Part shown: positions 1-29,400 of the stretch, piece after piece
How positions within the stretch are numbered: position 1 is the first letter of the stretch
Layout: each line of letters starts with the position of its first letter
Assembly (NCBI RefSeq): GCF_004027225.2
Contig: NC_044279.2
Location: 48,756,744-48,820,743 of the forward strand
Source: Strigops habroptila
Taxonomy: Eukaryota; Chordata; Aves; Psittaciformes; Psittacidae
Reading direction: 5' to 3'
DNA: 64,000 bases
The notes under the pieces: model-generated
The model's input: the letters and a program-made list of their open reading frames with translations, nothing else
Databases searched by the model: none
Told to the model about the DNA's origin: nothing
Translations under genes and position numbers: made by a program

Positions 1-740
1 CTTGGTAGAGGAATTTTAAGAATTAAGCTGATTTAATGAACCACTAGTGGATGCTGGTCATACTGGTATTTCTCCTTGGTCTTCTAGCTAGTGGTGGAAA
101 TGGGACAAGGAAGAGCCTTTTACTATGTACTAGAATCTACCATGTACTAGAATCTTCCCTTCTTTGCTCCATGGGACTTGGAACAAGTTCTTTTTTACTG
201 ATGTTATTTTCCTTCTGTACAAGTTATGTCTCATAGAATCATAGAATGGTTTGGGTTGGAAGGGACCTTTAAGATCCTACAGTTCCAACCCTGCTGCCAT
301 GGGCATGTGAGTGTTAATTTGTTCAGTGTTCTTAAGTTGTAAAATCTTAAATGGTGTAAACCATTTCACGGCAGCTGTTCCTGCTGGGAAAGGACTGCTG
401 TTTTAGCAAGATTTTCCATTTTTTTCTTCTATTTCCCCAAGAATATACTTGCCGATGAAGAAAAAGCAAGTCTCTGCCTGCATTTCTGACACCTCCCTTT
501 GCAATGGCTACCAGCTTGCCATCTTACCCCACTGACCCTCTCCAAACTCAAGCCCAGCCATGCGGAGGCGTTTTGTGTCTCCTAAGCAGTTTGGATCCTC
601 CAATTCCAGCCAGCTGGAATATGCAGGAGACCGAAAAGGGCCTTTCAAACTCAAGGGCGCACGCTAAAACCCACACCCCAAACCGCCATGTGGTCACAGC
701 TCTGGGTGTGTGGGGGGACTACAACTAGGAAGCACCAGAT
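1..740. other. upstream flank of METAP2
   Basis: No gene is recognised here. The stretch holds a short CR1 tail (232-306) and a small tandem duplication: the 14-mer ATGTACTAGAATCT occurs at 125-138 and again at 142-155, a 17-bp period. Short open frames in this stretch show no family resemblance. GC content rises sharply from about 740 into the METAP2 CpG island. Confidence 0.6.
232..306 (-). mobile_element. CR1 LINE 3'-end fragment
   Basis: The + strand reads as the reverse complement of a CR1 3' terminus: an ATAGAATC-type repeat, then GGTTTGGGTTGGAAGGGACC, then TTCCAACCCTGCTGCCATGGGCA. Only about 75 bp remain, the usual outcome of CR1 5' truncation. The element is in minus orientation. The family is called from its well-known consensus; subfamily not determined. 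Confidence 0.85.
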
Positions 741-1113
741 GACCGGGCTTAGGACCGAGGCCGACAATAGCGACGGCGGCGCACGCAGCAGTCAGGCGAC
801 GCGCGGGCGGCCTTCGGGTACACCAGGGACCACGGCCAGGGCGGGGGCCACGCAGGGGGGCGGGGCCGGGCCCGGGCAGCCGGTGGGAGGCGAGCACCCC
901 GTACCGCAACCCCCGGCGCCTCTACCGGCTGCCCGGGCCAGGCGCGCCTGCGCGCCTCAGAGGCGGTGCGCGCGGAGGCCTCCAGCCTTCCCGGCGTGCC
1001 CCGCGCCCACCATAGAGCGCAGGGCCGGCCCTGCTGCTCTCTTGCTGTCTGTTCCAGCGCTCCGCTCCGCACCGCGCCGTGTGTGGGTGGGGGGGCGGCG
1101 CGGCCGCGGCGAC

Positions 1114-18161
<17,048 letters not shown>

Positions 18162-18612
18162 CCTCAAAGCCACCTCAGCACCTTTATACTCTAGGCTTTG
18201 TTGGAACATACTATACCAGAATTAATTTGCAACATATTGTCTGTTTTAACAGTGGACTGATGTAATACTTTCCATATTTGGAAAGGAAAGAATTTAATCA
18301 AAGGCAAGTCCTCTAATGTAACTAACCAAGGAAAAAGCTTCCAGGCCTTTAGAAATATTTCAAAAGTTACTTATTTTTTCTGTTCAGGGAAACACGTGCT
18401 ATAAAGTTCAATTTTTAGTTTGGAATGAGTTATACATTTTGTTTTGAACATTTATGAGAAAAGATGCTTTTCAAATATTTATATTACCATATTCCTACTT
18501 GAATGCTTTGAATGACTACACCTGATTTCTGCACCCAGGTCCTCTATGATATTGCCTTTTAAACTTCCTGGAATCCATTTTGTAAAAAATAAAGACAAAT
18601 TTTCAGATCTAA
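18162..18612 (+). other. METAP2: METAP2 3' UTR and poly(A) signal
   Basis: A roughly 450-nt AT-rich trailer follows the stop codon. A canonical AATAAA lies at 18588-18593, so cleavage is expected about 15-25 nt later; the A-run at about 18611 makes the exact site ambiguous. Longer isoforms using later signals cannot be excluded. Confidence 0.75.
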
Positions 18613-20349
18613 AAAAAAATATATATACTTTTTAGAAGTCTGGTTATGATTCTGGTCAGGAGTCTGCTGGGAAACTGCTCTATTAAATATTTTACAAACT
18701 TGATTTGCCATTTCTTGTCTTGAGACTGGACCTGTCTTACCCTTAGTATGAAACTTGGCCTTTCAGTGCTTGTTTGGACAGTTTGTTAACGCCGGGATAC
18801 AGGGCAAGAAGTCGTCAACTCTTTGCCGGGCAGAATGTGACAACATCAGTAGAGATGTGTGGTATGATTTGGTTTTGAGTGTGCCAGTCTTCAGTTTAGA
18901 TGTCAGCTGTTTAGAACATGTCAAAGACATTTGGTCTCTGTTGCTGTTACCAGCAACATGCAACTTTGGACTGAAGTCAATGTGAATATTTGTATCTATC
19001 CCTACTTATTCTTTGCTGTTGGTATGCCCTCTTGCATGGAGTGAAATTTTCCTTCATGTGATTCCCGGTCTCCTTGAAGTGCACATTTGACTGGACAAGT
19101 TGTGGGGACAAGGAAAACATGAATTTATTTTGGGGTGTTAGAAGTTCTTCCATACAGGCAGACTAACCTGGAGTATTTGATGTTTTCTTGACGTAAGAGG
19201 TCATTCATTATCTGCCTTCCTGCTGCAGTGAACCTGACTGTTGAATCTCAATTGTAAGGGTAAATTGAATCCCAGGGCCTGTTTGCAGTATGTCTTCCAG
19301 TGCTGTATATTTACCTCATGACTTGCCTATTAAAATTTTACATAGTTACTAGTAACAAAAATGACAGCTTCTTCAGTAGGACAGCAGCAGTGCCTTAACT
19401 GCTTACAGAGACACTTCACCTGCTCCTCTATACTGACAGTCTGTGTTTATTTATAGAGTTCGTATTAATTTAGAAATACCAGTTCCTTCCCTCTCTGTGT
19501 AAAAGCTGCCTTTTTGTCCTTTAAAACCCAAGTATGTGAGCCACAGTTTAAGAGGGGAGCAACGTCATGTACTGCCTGCAGTTTAAAAAATTATTAGACA
19601 CTGGTGGTCTTGTTCCCCTGATTGCAAGTATTATTTAAACTAAGTACTGCTTAAACTTGTAGAAATGGCTGAAATGGGATACTGAAATGTGTATTTCTGT
19701 TGCTGTTTGGGAGTCTTGGCATCCCAGCAATGTATTTTCAGTAATGTATGCAGCTGTGTGGGCATGTGTGTCTCAGCTTCCAAACAAACAGTAGCTGGTG
19801 TACACACTTCTACATGGCAGAGTGAAAACTGGCACTTGAAAGGATGGGTGGTGTAGAGGGTTGCTGGCTACATCAGCTGCTGCTGGTTTTATTGGTGCTA
19901 ACAGGACTGTACTGCTGAGGCACTTTTGGACTTGATAGGAGCAGGTTCTGGCAGAACGGATGGCTTCCAGCTCATTGCTTGTTCTTGTGACAAGCCTGGT
20001 TATGACAAGTTGTGCTAAAGACAAGTAAGACAAACTTGCCTCAGTTCTTAGCCTCTCACCTGCTAATTCCAGACTTTTCTCTCTGGAAAGATGGTCTGTT
20101 AGCAGCTCAGTGGCACTTGATGCTGTTGGTGCAGTTTAAGGCTTTTCCATCTTTGCTGACAGGTTACTTCAAGAACAGTCGGTATTACAGATCAGTAGTT
20201 TGGTTTCCTCCCTTTGTCGTTTACCTGAACATAATAGGAAGATCCAGGCTGGCAGAGCTGCTTTGGACTATGCACTATTCTTTTAACTTCTTACTGGCCA
20301 TTAGCTAATTCGCATATGGAAGCTGATAATCAGTTGTAACAAGTTGCAG
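18613..20349. other. intergenic, downstream of METAP2
   Basis: This is unique-looking AT-rich sequence with no recognised gene or transposon. Open frames around 18755-18985 and 20012-20308 have no family resemblance and no clear splice context. Part of it may be an extended METAP2 trailer. Confidence 0.5.
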
Positions 20350-20754
20350 AGGAAATGCCTCAGAAAAATACTTGAATATTTGTTGCCATTAGATTCAATG
20401 GGGTTTGTCTGGATACAGCTTCCTGTGCTGCTTGCTGACTGTCCTGCATCTATACCTGGTAGCATAGAAGGCAAGCCCTATCTTGATCCCTTCCTTGCAC
20501 TGAAAAAATACAATCAAGTTTGTCAAAGACTTTTGAGCCAGATGTTAAAATCTGTATTCCTCAAATACCCAGAAGATGGGGATCGTCTTGTTTCTCGACT
20601 ACGCACAGCACCAGAAATGGTAAGTTTTTGTAGAGTACGTTTATTAGAGGTGCCAGAGACTTCACAACTGACTTTGCAGGGTTTTTCCTTCATGCAGATC
20701 TTGAGAGACACACGTCGTTTAAGAACAGAGAACATACAGCTTGACCTTGTGTGA
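20350..20754 (+). CDS. unassigned coding-like fragment, possibly two exons
   Basis: I do not recognise this. The + frame reads like ordinary protein, with segments such as LRKILEYLLPLDSMGFVWIQ, YLDPFLALKKYNQVCQRLL and EDGDRLVSRLRTAPEM. At 20620 there is a strong donor, GAAATG|GTAAGT. A branch-like CTGAC, a pyrimidine tract and CATGCAG| follow, ending at 20697. The implied intron is 78 nt, a multiple of three, so the frame stays open spliced or unspliced to TGA at 20752-20754. A weak acceptor, GTTGCAG|AGG, sits at 20349. It could be the 3' end of a small gene, an alternative terminal exon, or a decayed gene copy. No upstream exon was identified. Confidence 0.3.
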   Translation, partial: RKCLRKILEYLLPLDSMGFVWIQLPVLLADCPASIPGSIEGKPYLDPFLALKKYNQVCQRLLSQMLKSVFLKYPEDGDRLVSRLRTAPEMVSFCRVRLLEVPETSQLTLQGFSFMQILRDTRRLRTENIQLDLV

Positions 20755-21609
20755 CCTGTCCTTTAAATGAAGGTATGGCCTAAGATTTTCCGAACCAGGA
20801 GACTAATTTTAGACTTGATGTGCCTCTTCTCTTGGATGTGGTGTTTGGGTTGGTTTTTTCTTGCTTTTTGATCACCTGCTTAAGTCTTCAACCTAAATAA
20901 GTCTTCATTTCATGGAGCCTTGTACTTCTGTCTGTAAATAGTAAGGTTAGGCTGTCCTGTGTTACGCTGCATCAGCAGCCCCTCGCGCACGCTGTGCAGG
21001 CAGCAGGACTGCCAGTTTGCCGCAGTCTTCACCGGGTGGTTGAAAAGTTTCAAGCCTGCCCCCCTCTGCCTGTACGAAAGGAGCAGGATGGGGCAGAAAC
21101 AAAGCAAAGTGCACTTGAGTTTGTGTTAGTGTTTAGGTGACAGCCTCTAGCTGTTGCCAAAAAAGCAGCTGCCTACTGCAAAGGGTGAGCACTGGAGCTG
21201 CCCTGGCACTTCCCCTTGGGCAGTGTGCCCCTTGGCTGGAGCTGGGCCCGGGACTGCTCCATGTGGTGGCCCATGTCAGATGGCTCTTACAGTGTGGGAC
21301 AGGGAAAATGGGGCTGGTGGGTGCGAACAGCCAGCCATGAGGTGGGAGTCTGGCACACAGGGATGGGTTTGGTAGTCTTTGTCTGTCAAAGCTCCTGCAG
21401 CTTGGATACATCATAGAAAACAAAAAAACCTGTTCCAATTGCAGGAGCCTTCCATCTAAACGCCAGGTTCTACTGATTTTGCTTGAAGAGGCAGTAGTAT
21501 TCAGAATCATTAAGTCTCCTGTATATAAAAATTATTTTTCTGCTTTTGTGTTGATGGTAGATTTCCTTGGAGCTCTGCACTTCACGTTTTGGCTTAAAAA
21601 TCAGAGTGT
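20755..21609. other. intergenic stretch
   Basis: No recognised gene. The part at 21130-21400 is GC-richer and opens several overlapping frames on both strands; these look compositional rather than coding. No transposon was recognised here. Confidence 0.45.
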
Positions 21610-21955
21610 GTCAAAACGGTTTGGATTGGAAGGGACCTTAAAGCTCACCCTGTTCCAACCCCCCTGCCAGGGGCAGGGACACCTTCCACTAGACCAGGTT
21701 GCTCCAAGCCCCATCCAACCTGGCCTTGAACACTGCCAGGGATGGGGCAGCCACAGCTTCTCTCGGCAACCTGTGCCAGGGCCTCACCACCCTCATAGTG
21801 AAGAATCTAAAACTACTAAAACTAATCTAATCTAAACCTACCCTCTTTCAGTTTAAAGCCATTCTGCCTTGTCCTATCATTATGAAGTCCCTATCACCTC
21901 ACAAGAAAGATCAGGGTTCTCCCTTTCTAGTGGCAGATAGTATTAAAAATTGAAA
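21610..21955 (-). mobile_element. CR1 LINE fragment
   Basis: Reverse complement of a CR1 3' region: GGTTTGGATTGGAAGGGACC, CCTGCCAGGGGCAGGGACAC, TCCACTAGACCAGGTTGCTC, GAACACTGCCAGGGATGGGG, and later CTTGTCCTATCATTATGAAG. The terminal octamer repeat has eroded. Confidence 0.92.
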
Positions 21956-23229
21956 TAAACTTGGTGCTATGTAGCACCTGTAAGGTATATCCCATGGGAC
22001 ATGCTCTTCTCCTTCACTCTAGTTCAGGAAATAACGAAGCGGTTCTAGCACTTGGCTACTTCAAAGCTGCTGTACAGCCACCTGGCTTGCCGGGGAGCAG
22101 GTATTTTAAGGGTGAGAATAACTCTTCAAAGAGGAGGCAGAAATAGGGCATCTAGGGAGGGAGGTAAAGTTGCTGTTACAGTGAGAAAACCGCTGTTGTG
22201 TCCTCCAGCTTCATCGTGTCACGTCACCTTCAGTATATCAAATGAATATCCATATTATGTAACAGTACAGCACCAGAGTAAAGATGGGATCATGGAAACT
22301 TCATGATGTGATGCGTAAACATGACTGGAATTTGTTCGTTTCATTTTTACAGCTGGTGTTTGGAGAAAAGGAACTTTGCCAAATCCTACTTATTTCATAT
22401 ATATATATATTTATATATATATTTTTTTTTTTTTTTTTTTTTTGCAGGAAGGAAGACAGGCGTTTGGCTTTTTATAGTTAATCATTTGCCAGGATTTTGC
22501 ACTTCCACGGAATGTCGAGTTCCAACAAGTTGGAACACCAATCAGCTGTCCATAAACAAAGGCAGGCAGTGTATTTTCTGAAGTCATTCACAAAATAGTG
22601 CTTTTGCCAAATGGTTTATGAAGGTGTGTTTGGAGATAAAGACCATGTAACTTGAAAAAAGCACCACGGGCTTCGAAGCAGGATGTTATTTTTACATGAC
22701 ATATATAGTATGGGGTTTTTACTGCAAGGATCCAGAGGCAGTTCTGGTTTTATGATTTGGATTGTTTGAGTACCTTTAAAGTAAAAAATAATTAGGCACC
22801 TGTGCTGTGACTTTTTCAGGATTTTTGACTTGTGTTTTTGCCGTGACGACCACCCAACTCTTGTAACTAAGGTTGAAAGTCACGCAGATTTTAGCTTTGC
22901 TATTATACTGATGCTGACTTTTCTCTTACAAAGCCACAGCGCTCAAGAAAACCCCCAAAACTGTATAGACTAGTTAGCAGTTAAGAGTAAGCCTTTTGCC
23001 TAGCTGTTTTTGAGCATTAGATGTATACTGCTCCAGGTTTTGAAATTACTATTTTTCTTAGTAAGGCCAAATCTCTGAATCCCTTAGACTGGAGAGAGCT
23101 GCATAGAAGCCTTATTTACCACTAGATAAAAGTGAAGACACAATCCCACTGCGTGCTGTCTGAATGCACTTACCTGTTACCACCTGGGACTGGAAAATGG
23201 TAGTATTTTTCAGTTTAAGAAGGTGCTGC
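21956..23229. other. intergenic stretch with AT/poly-T tract
   Basis: No gene recognised. It contains an (AT)n-rich run followed by about 21 T and GCAG at 22401-22449. That resembles a very strong 3' splice site, but no convincing exon follows. Confidence 0.5.
22401..22445 (+). repeat. (AT)n and poly-T low-complexity tract
   Basis: Alternating AT dinucleotides run directly into a T homopolymer ending at TTTGCAG. It is likely length-variable. Confidence 0.9.
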
Positions 23230-24045
23230 GTGAAGTGTCAGTGAGCTCTGAGCAAGTTTGCAGCTGACACAAACGTAGGCAGAGTGACTGACAGACCAGC
23301 GGCTCTTGCTGCCACCCAAAGGAGTGGGACAGGCTGGGGAATGGGCCACCAGGAACCTCTCACAGCTCAACAAAGGGAAACGCCACATCCTGCGCCTGGG
23401 CAGGAATAACCCCGGGCACCAGCACAGGCTGGGAAGCAGCTCCCCAGAGAAGAGCCTGGGGGACAACCTCCCCATGAGCCAGCAACACTGCATTGGGCAG
23501 AGCACCCCAGCAGATCGAGGGAGGTGAGCCCTTCCTTCTCCTCAGGCCTGGCGAGACACAGCTGAAGTGCTGGGCCCAGTGCGGCATTTCCCATTACAAG
23601 ATATGGGCTTACTGGAGCGAGTCAGACAGCCAGGGAGATGGTGAAAGGGCCTGGAGCATCTGGTGTATGAGGAGAGGCTGACAGAGCTGGGACTGCTCAG
23701 CCTGGAGAAGGGAAGCTCAGGGTGGGTTTTATCCTTGTGTATGAACACCTGATGGGAGGAGCAGAGAAACCTGAGCCAGGTGCCCAGTGACAGGACAACA
23801 GGAAACAGGCACAAAGTGAAACACAGGAGGTTCCATTTAGACAGAAGAAACTGGTTTTACTGTGAGGATGGTCTAGCAGTGACACAGGCTGTCAGCAGAG
23901 GTTGCGGTGTCCCCACCCTTGGTGCTATTGGAGACCTGACTGCCCACAGCCCTGAGCAACCTGTTCTGGCTGACCCTGTTTGAAGCAGAGTTGGACTCTA
24001 CAACCTCCAGAGCCCCCTTCCCCTCTCAGCCATTGTGTGCACTCT
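23230..24045 (+). mobile_element. CR1 LINE 3' region, copy A
   Basis: Sense-orientation CR1: GACAGGCTGGGGAATGGGCC, CTGCGCCTGGGCAGGAATAA, GCAGATCGAGGGAGGTGAGC, AGGAGAGGCTGACAGAGCTG, GTGCCCAGTGACAGGACAAC, GAAACACAGGAGGTTCCATT, and a CR1-type end near TTGGACTCTACAACCTCCAG. It has no open ORF2. Positions 23251-23996 are nearly identical to 34095-34840, while both flanks differ. It lies beyond the USP44 3' end. Confidence 0.9.
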
Positions 24046-25009
24046 CCTCAAATGTACCTGGTAGGTGACTGGTGATGGCACAGTGCTGCTTCCCTTGTCT
24101 ATCTGGGGAAAAACCCAGCCACTGCCCTGAAGGGCGGAGGAAGGGAGTCAGCAAGTAAGTGATATCGCAAATGCATGTAAAACTAATTACTGGTAATGTT
24201 TCTATCTTGAGCAATACTCTGTACACATGCGCACACTGTGCTTGTTTGCCAAATTACTACTCATAGAGCATTGCCGTGTGCATGTGAGGTGATCCTGAAC
24301 CCTTCATTAAAAATAATTACTACACAATTGCTTTACCAAGCTCTTACAAGCACTGACTGCTCATGCAATGAGAGGAAATTCAGCAAGGGCTCTGGGTAAG
24401 CAGGCAACAGGTATCTGGGCTGGAGACAGCTCTTCAACAAGGTGGAAACGGAGCTGCACCTTCAACCTGAACCTGGTTTTCTGAATGTAGATTAGAATGA
24501 AGGTGGAGAGTGGATGCCTTCACAGGAGTAGTCCTTCATGCAAGTAACTTAGCTACCAGACTAGATTCCTCCTGATCAAGGAGGGAGCTCTGAATCTATC
24601 AGGTGTGTTTGCCCACCTTATCTCTTATGATACAGAACAGACCATTCCACCAAGCTCCACCCCTGCTGCTGACAGAGGTGCTGAGCTGCTGCACTCTTAG
24701 CTTTACTGCTCTGCTGAGCTCCTGCAAGTGAGTTGTGGAACCTGGACTCCAGAACAGCTGCTGCTAGAGGAGGCGGGTGGCCTTTCATCCAATAGCTGTC
24801 TGGTTTCCCAAGGCCTGCAGCAGCGTATGGGCATTTCTGCAGACTGTGGCACTAGCCACTTGGCTCCAGGAGAGCTCTATTTTACATATAAACCCACTGT
24901 TAAACCAGTGAAATGTGACCCTGACCCACATTAGACAAAACTTTAAAATAATTTTTACAGAAGCTTGTAATGCTAATGTAGGAACCAATTGCAGTGCACA
25001 CGTGGTTTT
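24046..25009. other. intergenic stretch before the USP44 3' end
   Basis: No gene, RNA or transposon recognised. The short frames are unremarkable. Confidence 0.45.
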
Positions 25010-26241
25010 CTGTCCACATCAAGGCATTTTATTGAGGTATAAACTTTGCAGAAGATGAGGTAACAATTTGCATAGGACTTACGCAAAATAACTTCACAAT
25101 TCAAATTTACTTGGCATTAACTACTGTATGCGGAGGACTGATAATTCCTGCTTGTTGGAGTCTCCTCGATGCATAGCTGTGTTAATGCTAGTGGTAGGAC
25201 CGTGGAGAAGGCACAGCAGTTGTAGGTAATGAAACAAGTCAGATATTGAAAATGCTTTTGTACAACAGTTACAGCTTCTTTTCATTGGTTTGACTCAAAG
25301 ATTAACGAGACATACAAGGCTTGCTACAGTTTAAAGTAACCTTGTCCAATGCCGAATGTTCTTGTAGCAGTGACAGTGGGGTGGGTGAGTGTGGTTTTGT
25401 TTGTGTGTGCTTGGCTTTTTTTTAAGAAAGCTTTACTGGAATTAAAAGCCCCTGGTTGTCAAAGTACTTTGAATTTGGCACTTGAGTTTAAGTTGTCAGA
25501 CTTCCTAAGGCTAAAACATGGAAGTCTGGGTAAAGATACATTCTTGTGTTTTCAAACATTTCTCTTAAATACTTACATGAAAATAAGTTCATGTTCTACT
25601 TCCTCAATTTCAGATTTTAAGAAAGTCTATAGACATATCTTTAGTGTAGCTCCCTTGAAGGCTCCCTTTGAAGCTTACAAAATAATTTCACTTTAGTTGT
25701 GAAGAATATACAGAAATGTTTCCTATGAAAAGTTCAGTTACTATTTGATGTGTAGAACATTCCTCGTTGGTGAATGTTAATATTCTAAGACCTAATAGTA
25801 ATTCCTGCAGACAGTAACAATTGTGATATCATTAGAACTATACTATAAAATGTACACGAGCATACATAGAAAATTAACCAGAGAAACATCAGTTGCCCGT
25901 TGCAAGTCATTTTTCTAAACCAATTCAAAAAGATTATCAAAATACAAAACCAGCCTTAAAAAACAGCCTGAGGTAAGAGTTAAATGCAAATTTTTTTCTT
26001 AAAAAGCAATCTTTTTCTTAAAAAAATAGTTGTATTGAAATTCTAGGTACTTAGAAAGTTACTTACTGTCAATAAAAACTTTTACTAACAATTGTAAAGA
26101 GTACTTTAACTAATACAAAAGTATATAAACATTGTACACAGATCCACGAAGTAAAAAAAGTACAATACTGTACTTTCATTTAAAAATATATAGTTAGGAC
26201 AATTCAACCTTTTACCATACATACAGTTAACTGGCTTTGGA
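25010..26241 (-). other. USP44: probable USP44 3' UTR and poly(A) signal
   Basis: This is AT-rich sequence directly after the USP44 stop. The minus strand carries AATAAA at 25033-25028, which would give a trailer of about 1.2 kb. The end point is inferred from that hexamer only. The 115-codon + frame at 25349-25696 lies inside this region and is not credible as a gene. Confidence 0.4.
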
Positions 26242-26441
26242 TTAGCTGATACTGTTGATCATGGAACAGTCAGCTAATTCTGCGTGCTGCTGGATTTCAG
26301 CTGTGCTAGGACGCGGTGCTTTACCATGTCCGTTTGCCTGAGTACGTCGTTGGCTGTAAAACAAAATGTAGGCTTGAGCCTTGCATACTTCTTCCATAGT
26401 GCACATGTTGAGTTTCGAATCGTTGCAGTGTACCCAAAATC
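26242..26441 (-). CDS. USP44: USP44 coding exon 5 (last)
   Basis: The acceptor is TCGCTGCAG|GATTTT. It encodes [20 protein letters not shown] and [12 protein letters not shown], the end of the catalytic fold with D655, then a variable tail ending MINSIS before TAA. The tail differs from human, as expected for the fast-evolving C terminus. Confidence 0.96.
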
Positions 26442-29400
26442 CTGCAGCGAGGAAATACACCGAAAAAAAAAAGTCATCAGGACACTGATTTGAAGTCATT
26501 GCATTTTATTTAATCATGAATTAAGTGTTCAGTCCCATTTAATGAGTTATGTACAAAGAGCAGACTGTGTCAGTTGATCTAGTATATTTGCCTCTATGTT
26601 TTAAAAGCCCAGCTTTAGCTTCCTCAGATTTACAAGGGAGTTTATAGCCGGAACGCGTTTTAACAAGCCAATACAAAAATTGAACTGTTTTGGTCTACTG
26701 AAGTGCAACTCTCATTCCAGGCTCTTCAGCTACAAGTGGTTCCCTTTTGCTTCTGAGAGAAGCCAGTAAGCTTAGCAGTTGAGAATTAGGAACACCCCTT
26801 CTCCCACACTCATTTCACAGCTGGTTCCTACCTCCTTCTGAATTGTAGCAGTAGGCAGTGTAGTGCCCGGAGCCAAATCCTTTCCCGTGATGCATTACCA
26901 CAGCAGACAAGTCATAGATAAAGCAGTCGGGCAGGAGGGACTTGAGGGATTCTCTGCAGCAGTAGGGCTCCATGTTCAGCATTTGATCAAAATTAACGTG
27001 TACGCCAATCTTTTCACGATGATTGCGCCCTGACCACCTGCAAAGTTCAGTCAAATGAAAACTTACTTTTCTTTTTCTTAAAGAACACAGCATTCTGAGT
27101 TATGTTTTAGCAGAACAAGTGTCATCTTCGCTGTTGTCTTTGTGCATTAAATCAATGCTAATTTGCATGTCTTTTCCCTAGGCCTCTCCTTTATTTCTAG
27201 GCCTTTTAAAATGTGTCTATTGTACCTACTATTCTCATCTTCTGAAACATATATTTTAAGATCTGTGTAATGGTGAGTGGGAAGTACCTCCCATGAACCA
27301 TATCTCATTGGCATTTCTCATTCATTCTATCTCATTTTCAGTTTCCTTTGTATTCAAGACAGACTCTGCACTACTGTGTGCACTAAGAGTTCACAGAGAT
27401 GCAGTCTCCACTTCCTTACTCTCAGGCTAACGCATTAATGTATTTGATTATATGAAGGTTATGTGAGACTTCCACTGAATGCAGTCTTGGTTTGTACATT
27501 AGTGAATATGAGCATTTAGTCTACCTGAAGATAACAGAGTTCACAGCAAGGTTAGTAGGTTTTGACTAAAAAGAAGGATGAAGTAATTTTGGTATTGAAA
27601 TAACAAACAGTTGGAATCTAAAAAGTCCATTTTCTACTTATAGTGTATCTTACTGAAGATTAAATTAAACCAGAAAAACAAGTTTCTAATAACTATTTCT
27701 CACCATACTACTAAAGGGAACTGAAACTGATGCTGAAAACATAGACCCCAAACAAGGGAAGAGCAGGACTACACTAGTCAGTTTGCAATGCTGTGTGTTG
27801 TGGTACTACTTACCTAAACCGTTTCAGGTGTAATCTGAGAACCCGAGGTAGTCGACACACCATAAGCTGCTTCTGAGCTTCTGTGAGTATAACTGGTTTA
27901 GAAGAAAACTTCCTTCGTTTTGCTAAGACCAAACACATAGTTACACAATACAAATCTTGACAACAGCCTTGTATTTCAGTCTAAGGTTTATCCACCAAAT
28001 TTGCGTGGACCTAAGTAGCTATGGTATGTGCCTCCTTAAAAAGGATACACTCAGAGCCATTCTGCAAGGATTATTTTATGATGCAAGTATAAAATACTTG
28101 TGGTCACTTAGGTTAGTCACCTTAACGTAAAAAGCCAAGAGGTTCTTTGGCTGGGAGTATCAGAATCCCCATTAGTGTGTGATCAGACTTTATCTAAGAG
28201 AAGCATCACACTTCAAAACATCCTTTGAATAATTCCATCGTCTAGGTGATGAGTAATAGCTGCCAAGTGACCATGCCAGGACATGAGGAGAAGTTTGTTT
28301 GCAACATACTTTTAAGACTTTCAGTATTTTCCTTCTGTAATAACTCTGTCACTTTACTTTGTATTTTACACATAGAATGTATATATGAGTACATACTGCC
28401 TTTACTCACTGTTGCACTGATCACATGCATATATCTTTCCTTCCAAAGCTTCAGTTTCTGTAAACTTGGCCAGCATTTCTGTCAGCAGACATGGGTACTG
28501 AGATGACATCTCCTTGCCGTTGCAGTGATACCGCTCAGGAAACTCCAGGGACAGGTCCCAGAAAGGTTCTATGGTATTTGATTTATTGTCACAGGTAAGG
28601 CATGTAACCTGTAAAATGATATTTCACCAGTTGCTCACACTCAAAAACTTACTAAGAAAAGTATTTTCCCCTAGACGTAACTGATGCAACCAGGACAAAA
28701 CATAGTCATTTAACAAAAGAAATGATACACCTAGTTTCTTTTCTCTGAAGCATCATGTCCAATACTGTTATCACAAACAGGTAAGTGTTCTTATGTTTGA
28801 CTGAGAAACAAAAGCAGAGTCAAAATGGTCTGTCCAAGAGAAAGCAGCTGGTGGAGTCTCGCGAGTCTTTTCTCCAAAAGAAACACTCCAAAAGGAACAT
28901 TTACATGAGAAACTCTAGTTTAGGTTAATTAAAAAAAAAAAAAAAAACCAAGAAAAAGAAACCCAAACCAAACCAAACCAAAAGAAACAGCTGGGGATTT
29001 TAAAGTCATATCCTTCTTACTTTGCAAGTCTTCCAGGGAAGCCTGGATTAGGAAGCACACTTCTTCAAATTAAAATTAACAGGTAAAAATAATTTATTTC
29101 TTCTTTCAGTAAGTGGATCCATCGTCACACTAGGGAAAGGACAAGCAGTAAGACAACATAAATAAAATGTCAAGAAGTGAAGTGAGTCAACCTGGAAAAT
29201 GCAGGTAATACAGCAGGGGACAATTAACTTATTATAACATTCAATATTCAGGAAAATAGAAGAGCTACTGCTTTTAGCTTAAGCTGTAATGACAACATAT
29301 TAGGTGTTGATTTGCAATGCAGTCTTCTAAAAGCCACCTCCAGCTCCTTCTAGAAGAGTGTCCCACCATTTGAGTCTTCCTCCAAAGGGCCTTCACCCTT

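Noticed and set aside
22401-22449. A strong apparent 3' splice site (long T run then GCAG)
   Set aside because: No coding-like exon or donor follows; it is an (AT)n/poly-T simple repeat.
23215-23814. Open frames of 60-96 codons repeated at two places (also 33996-34729)
   Set aside because: They are frames inside CR1 copies A and B, mostly antisense to the element, and recur only because the block is duplicated.
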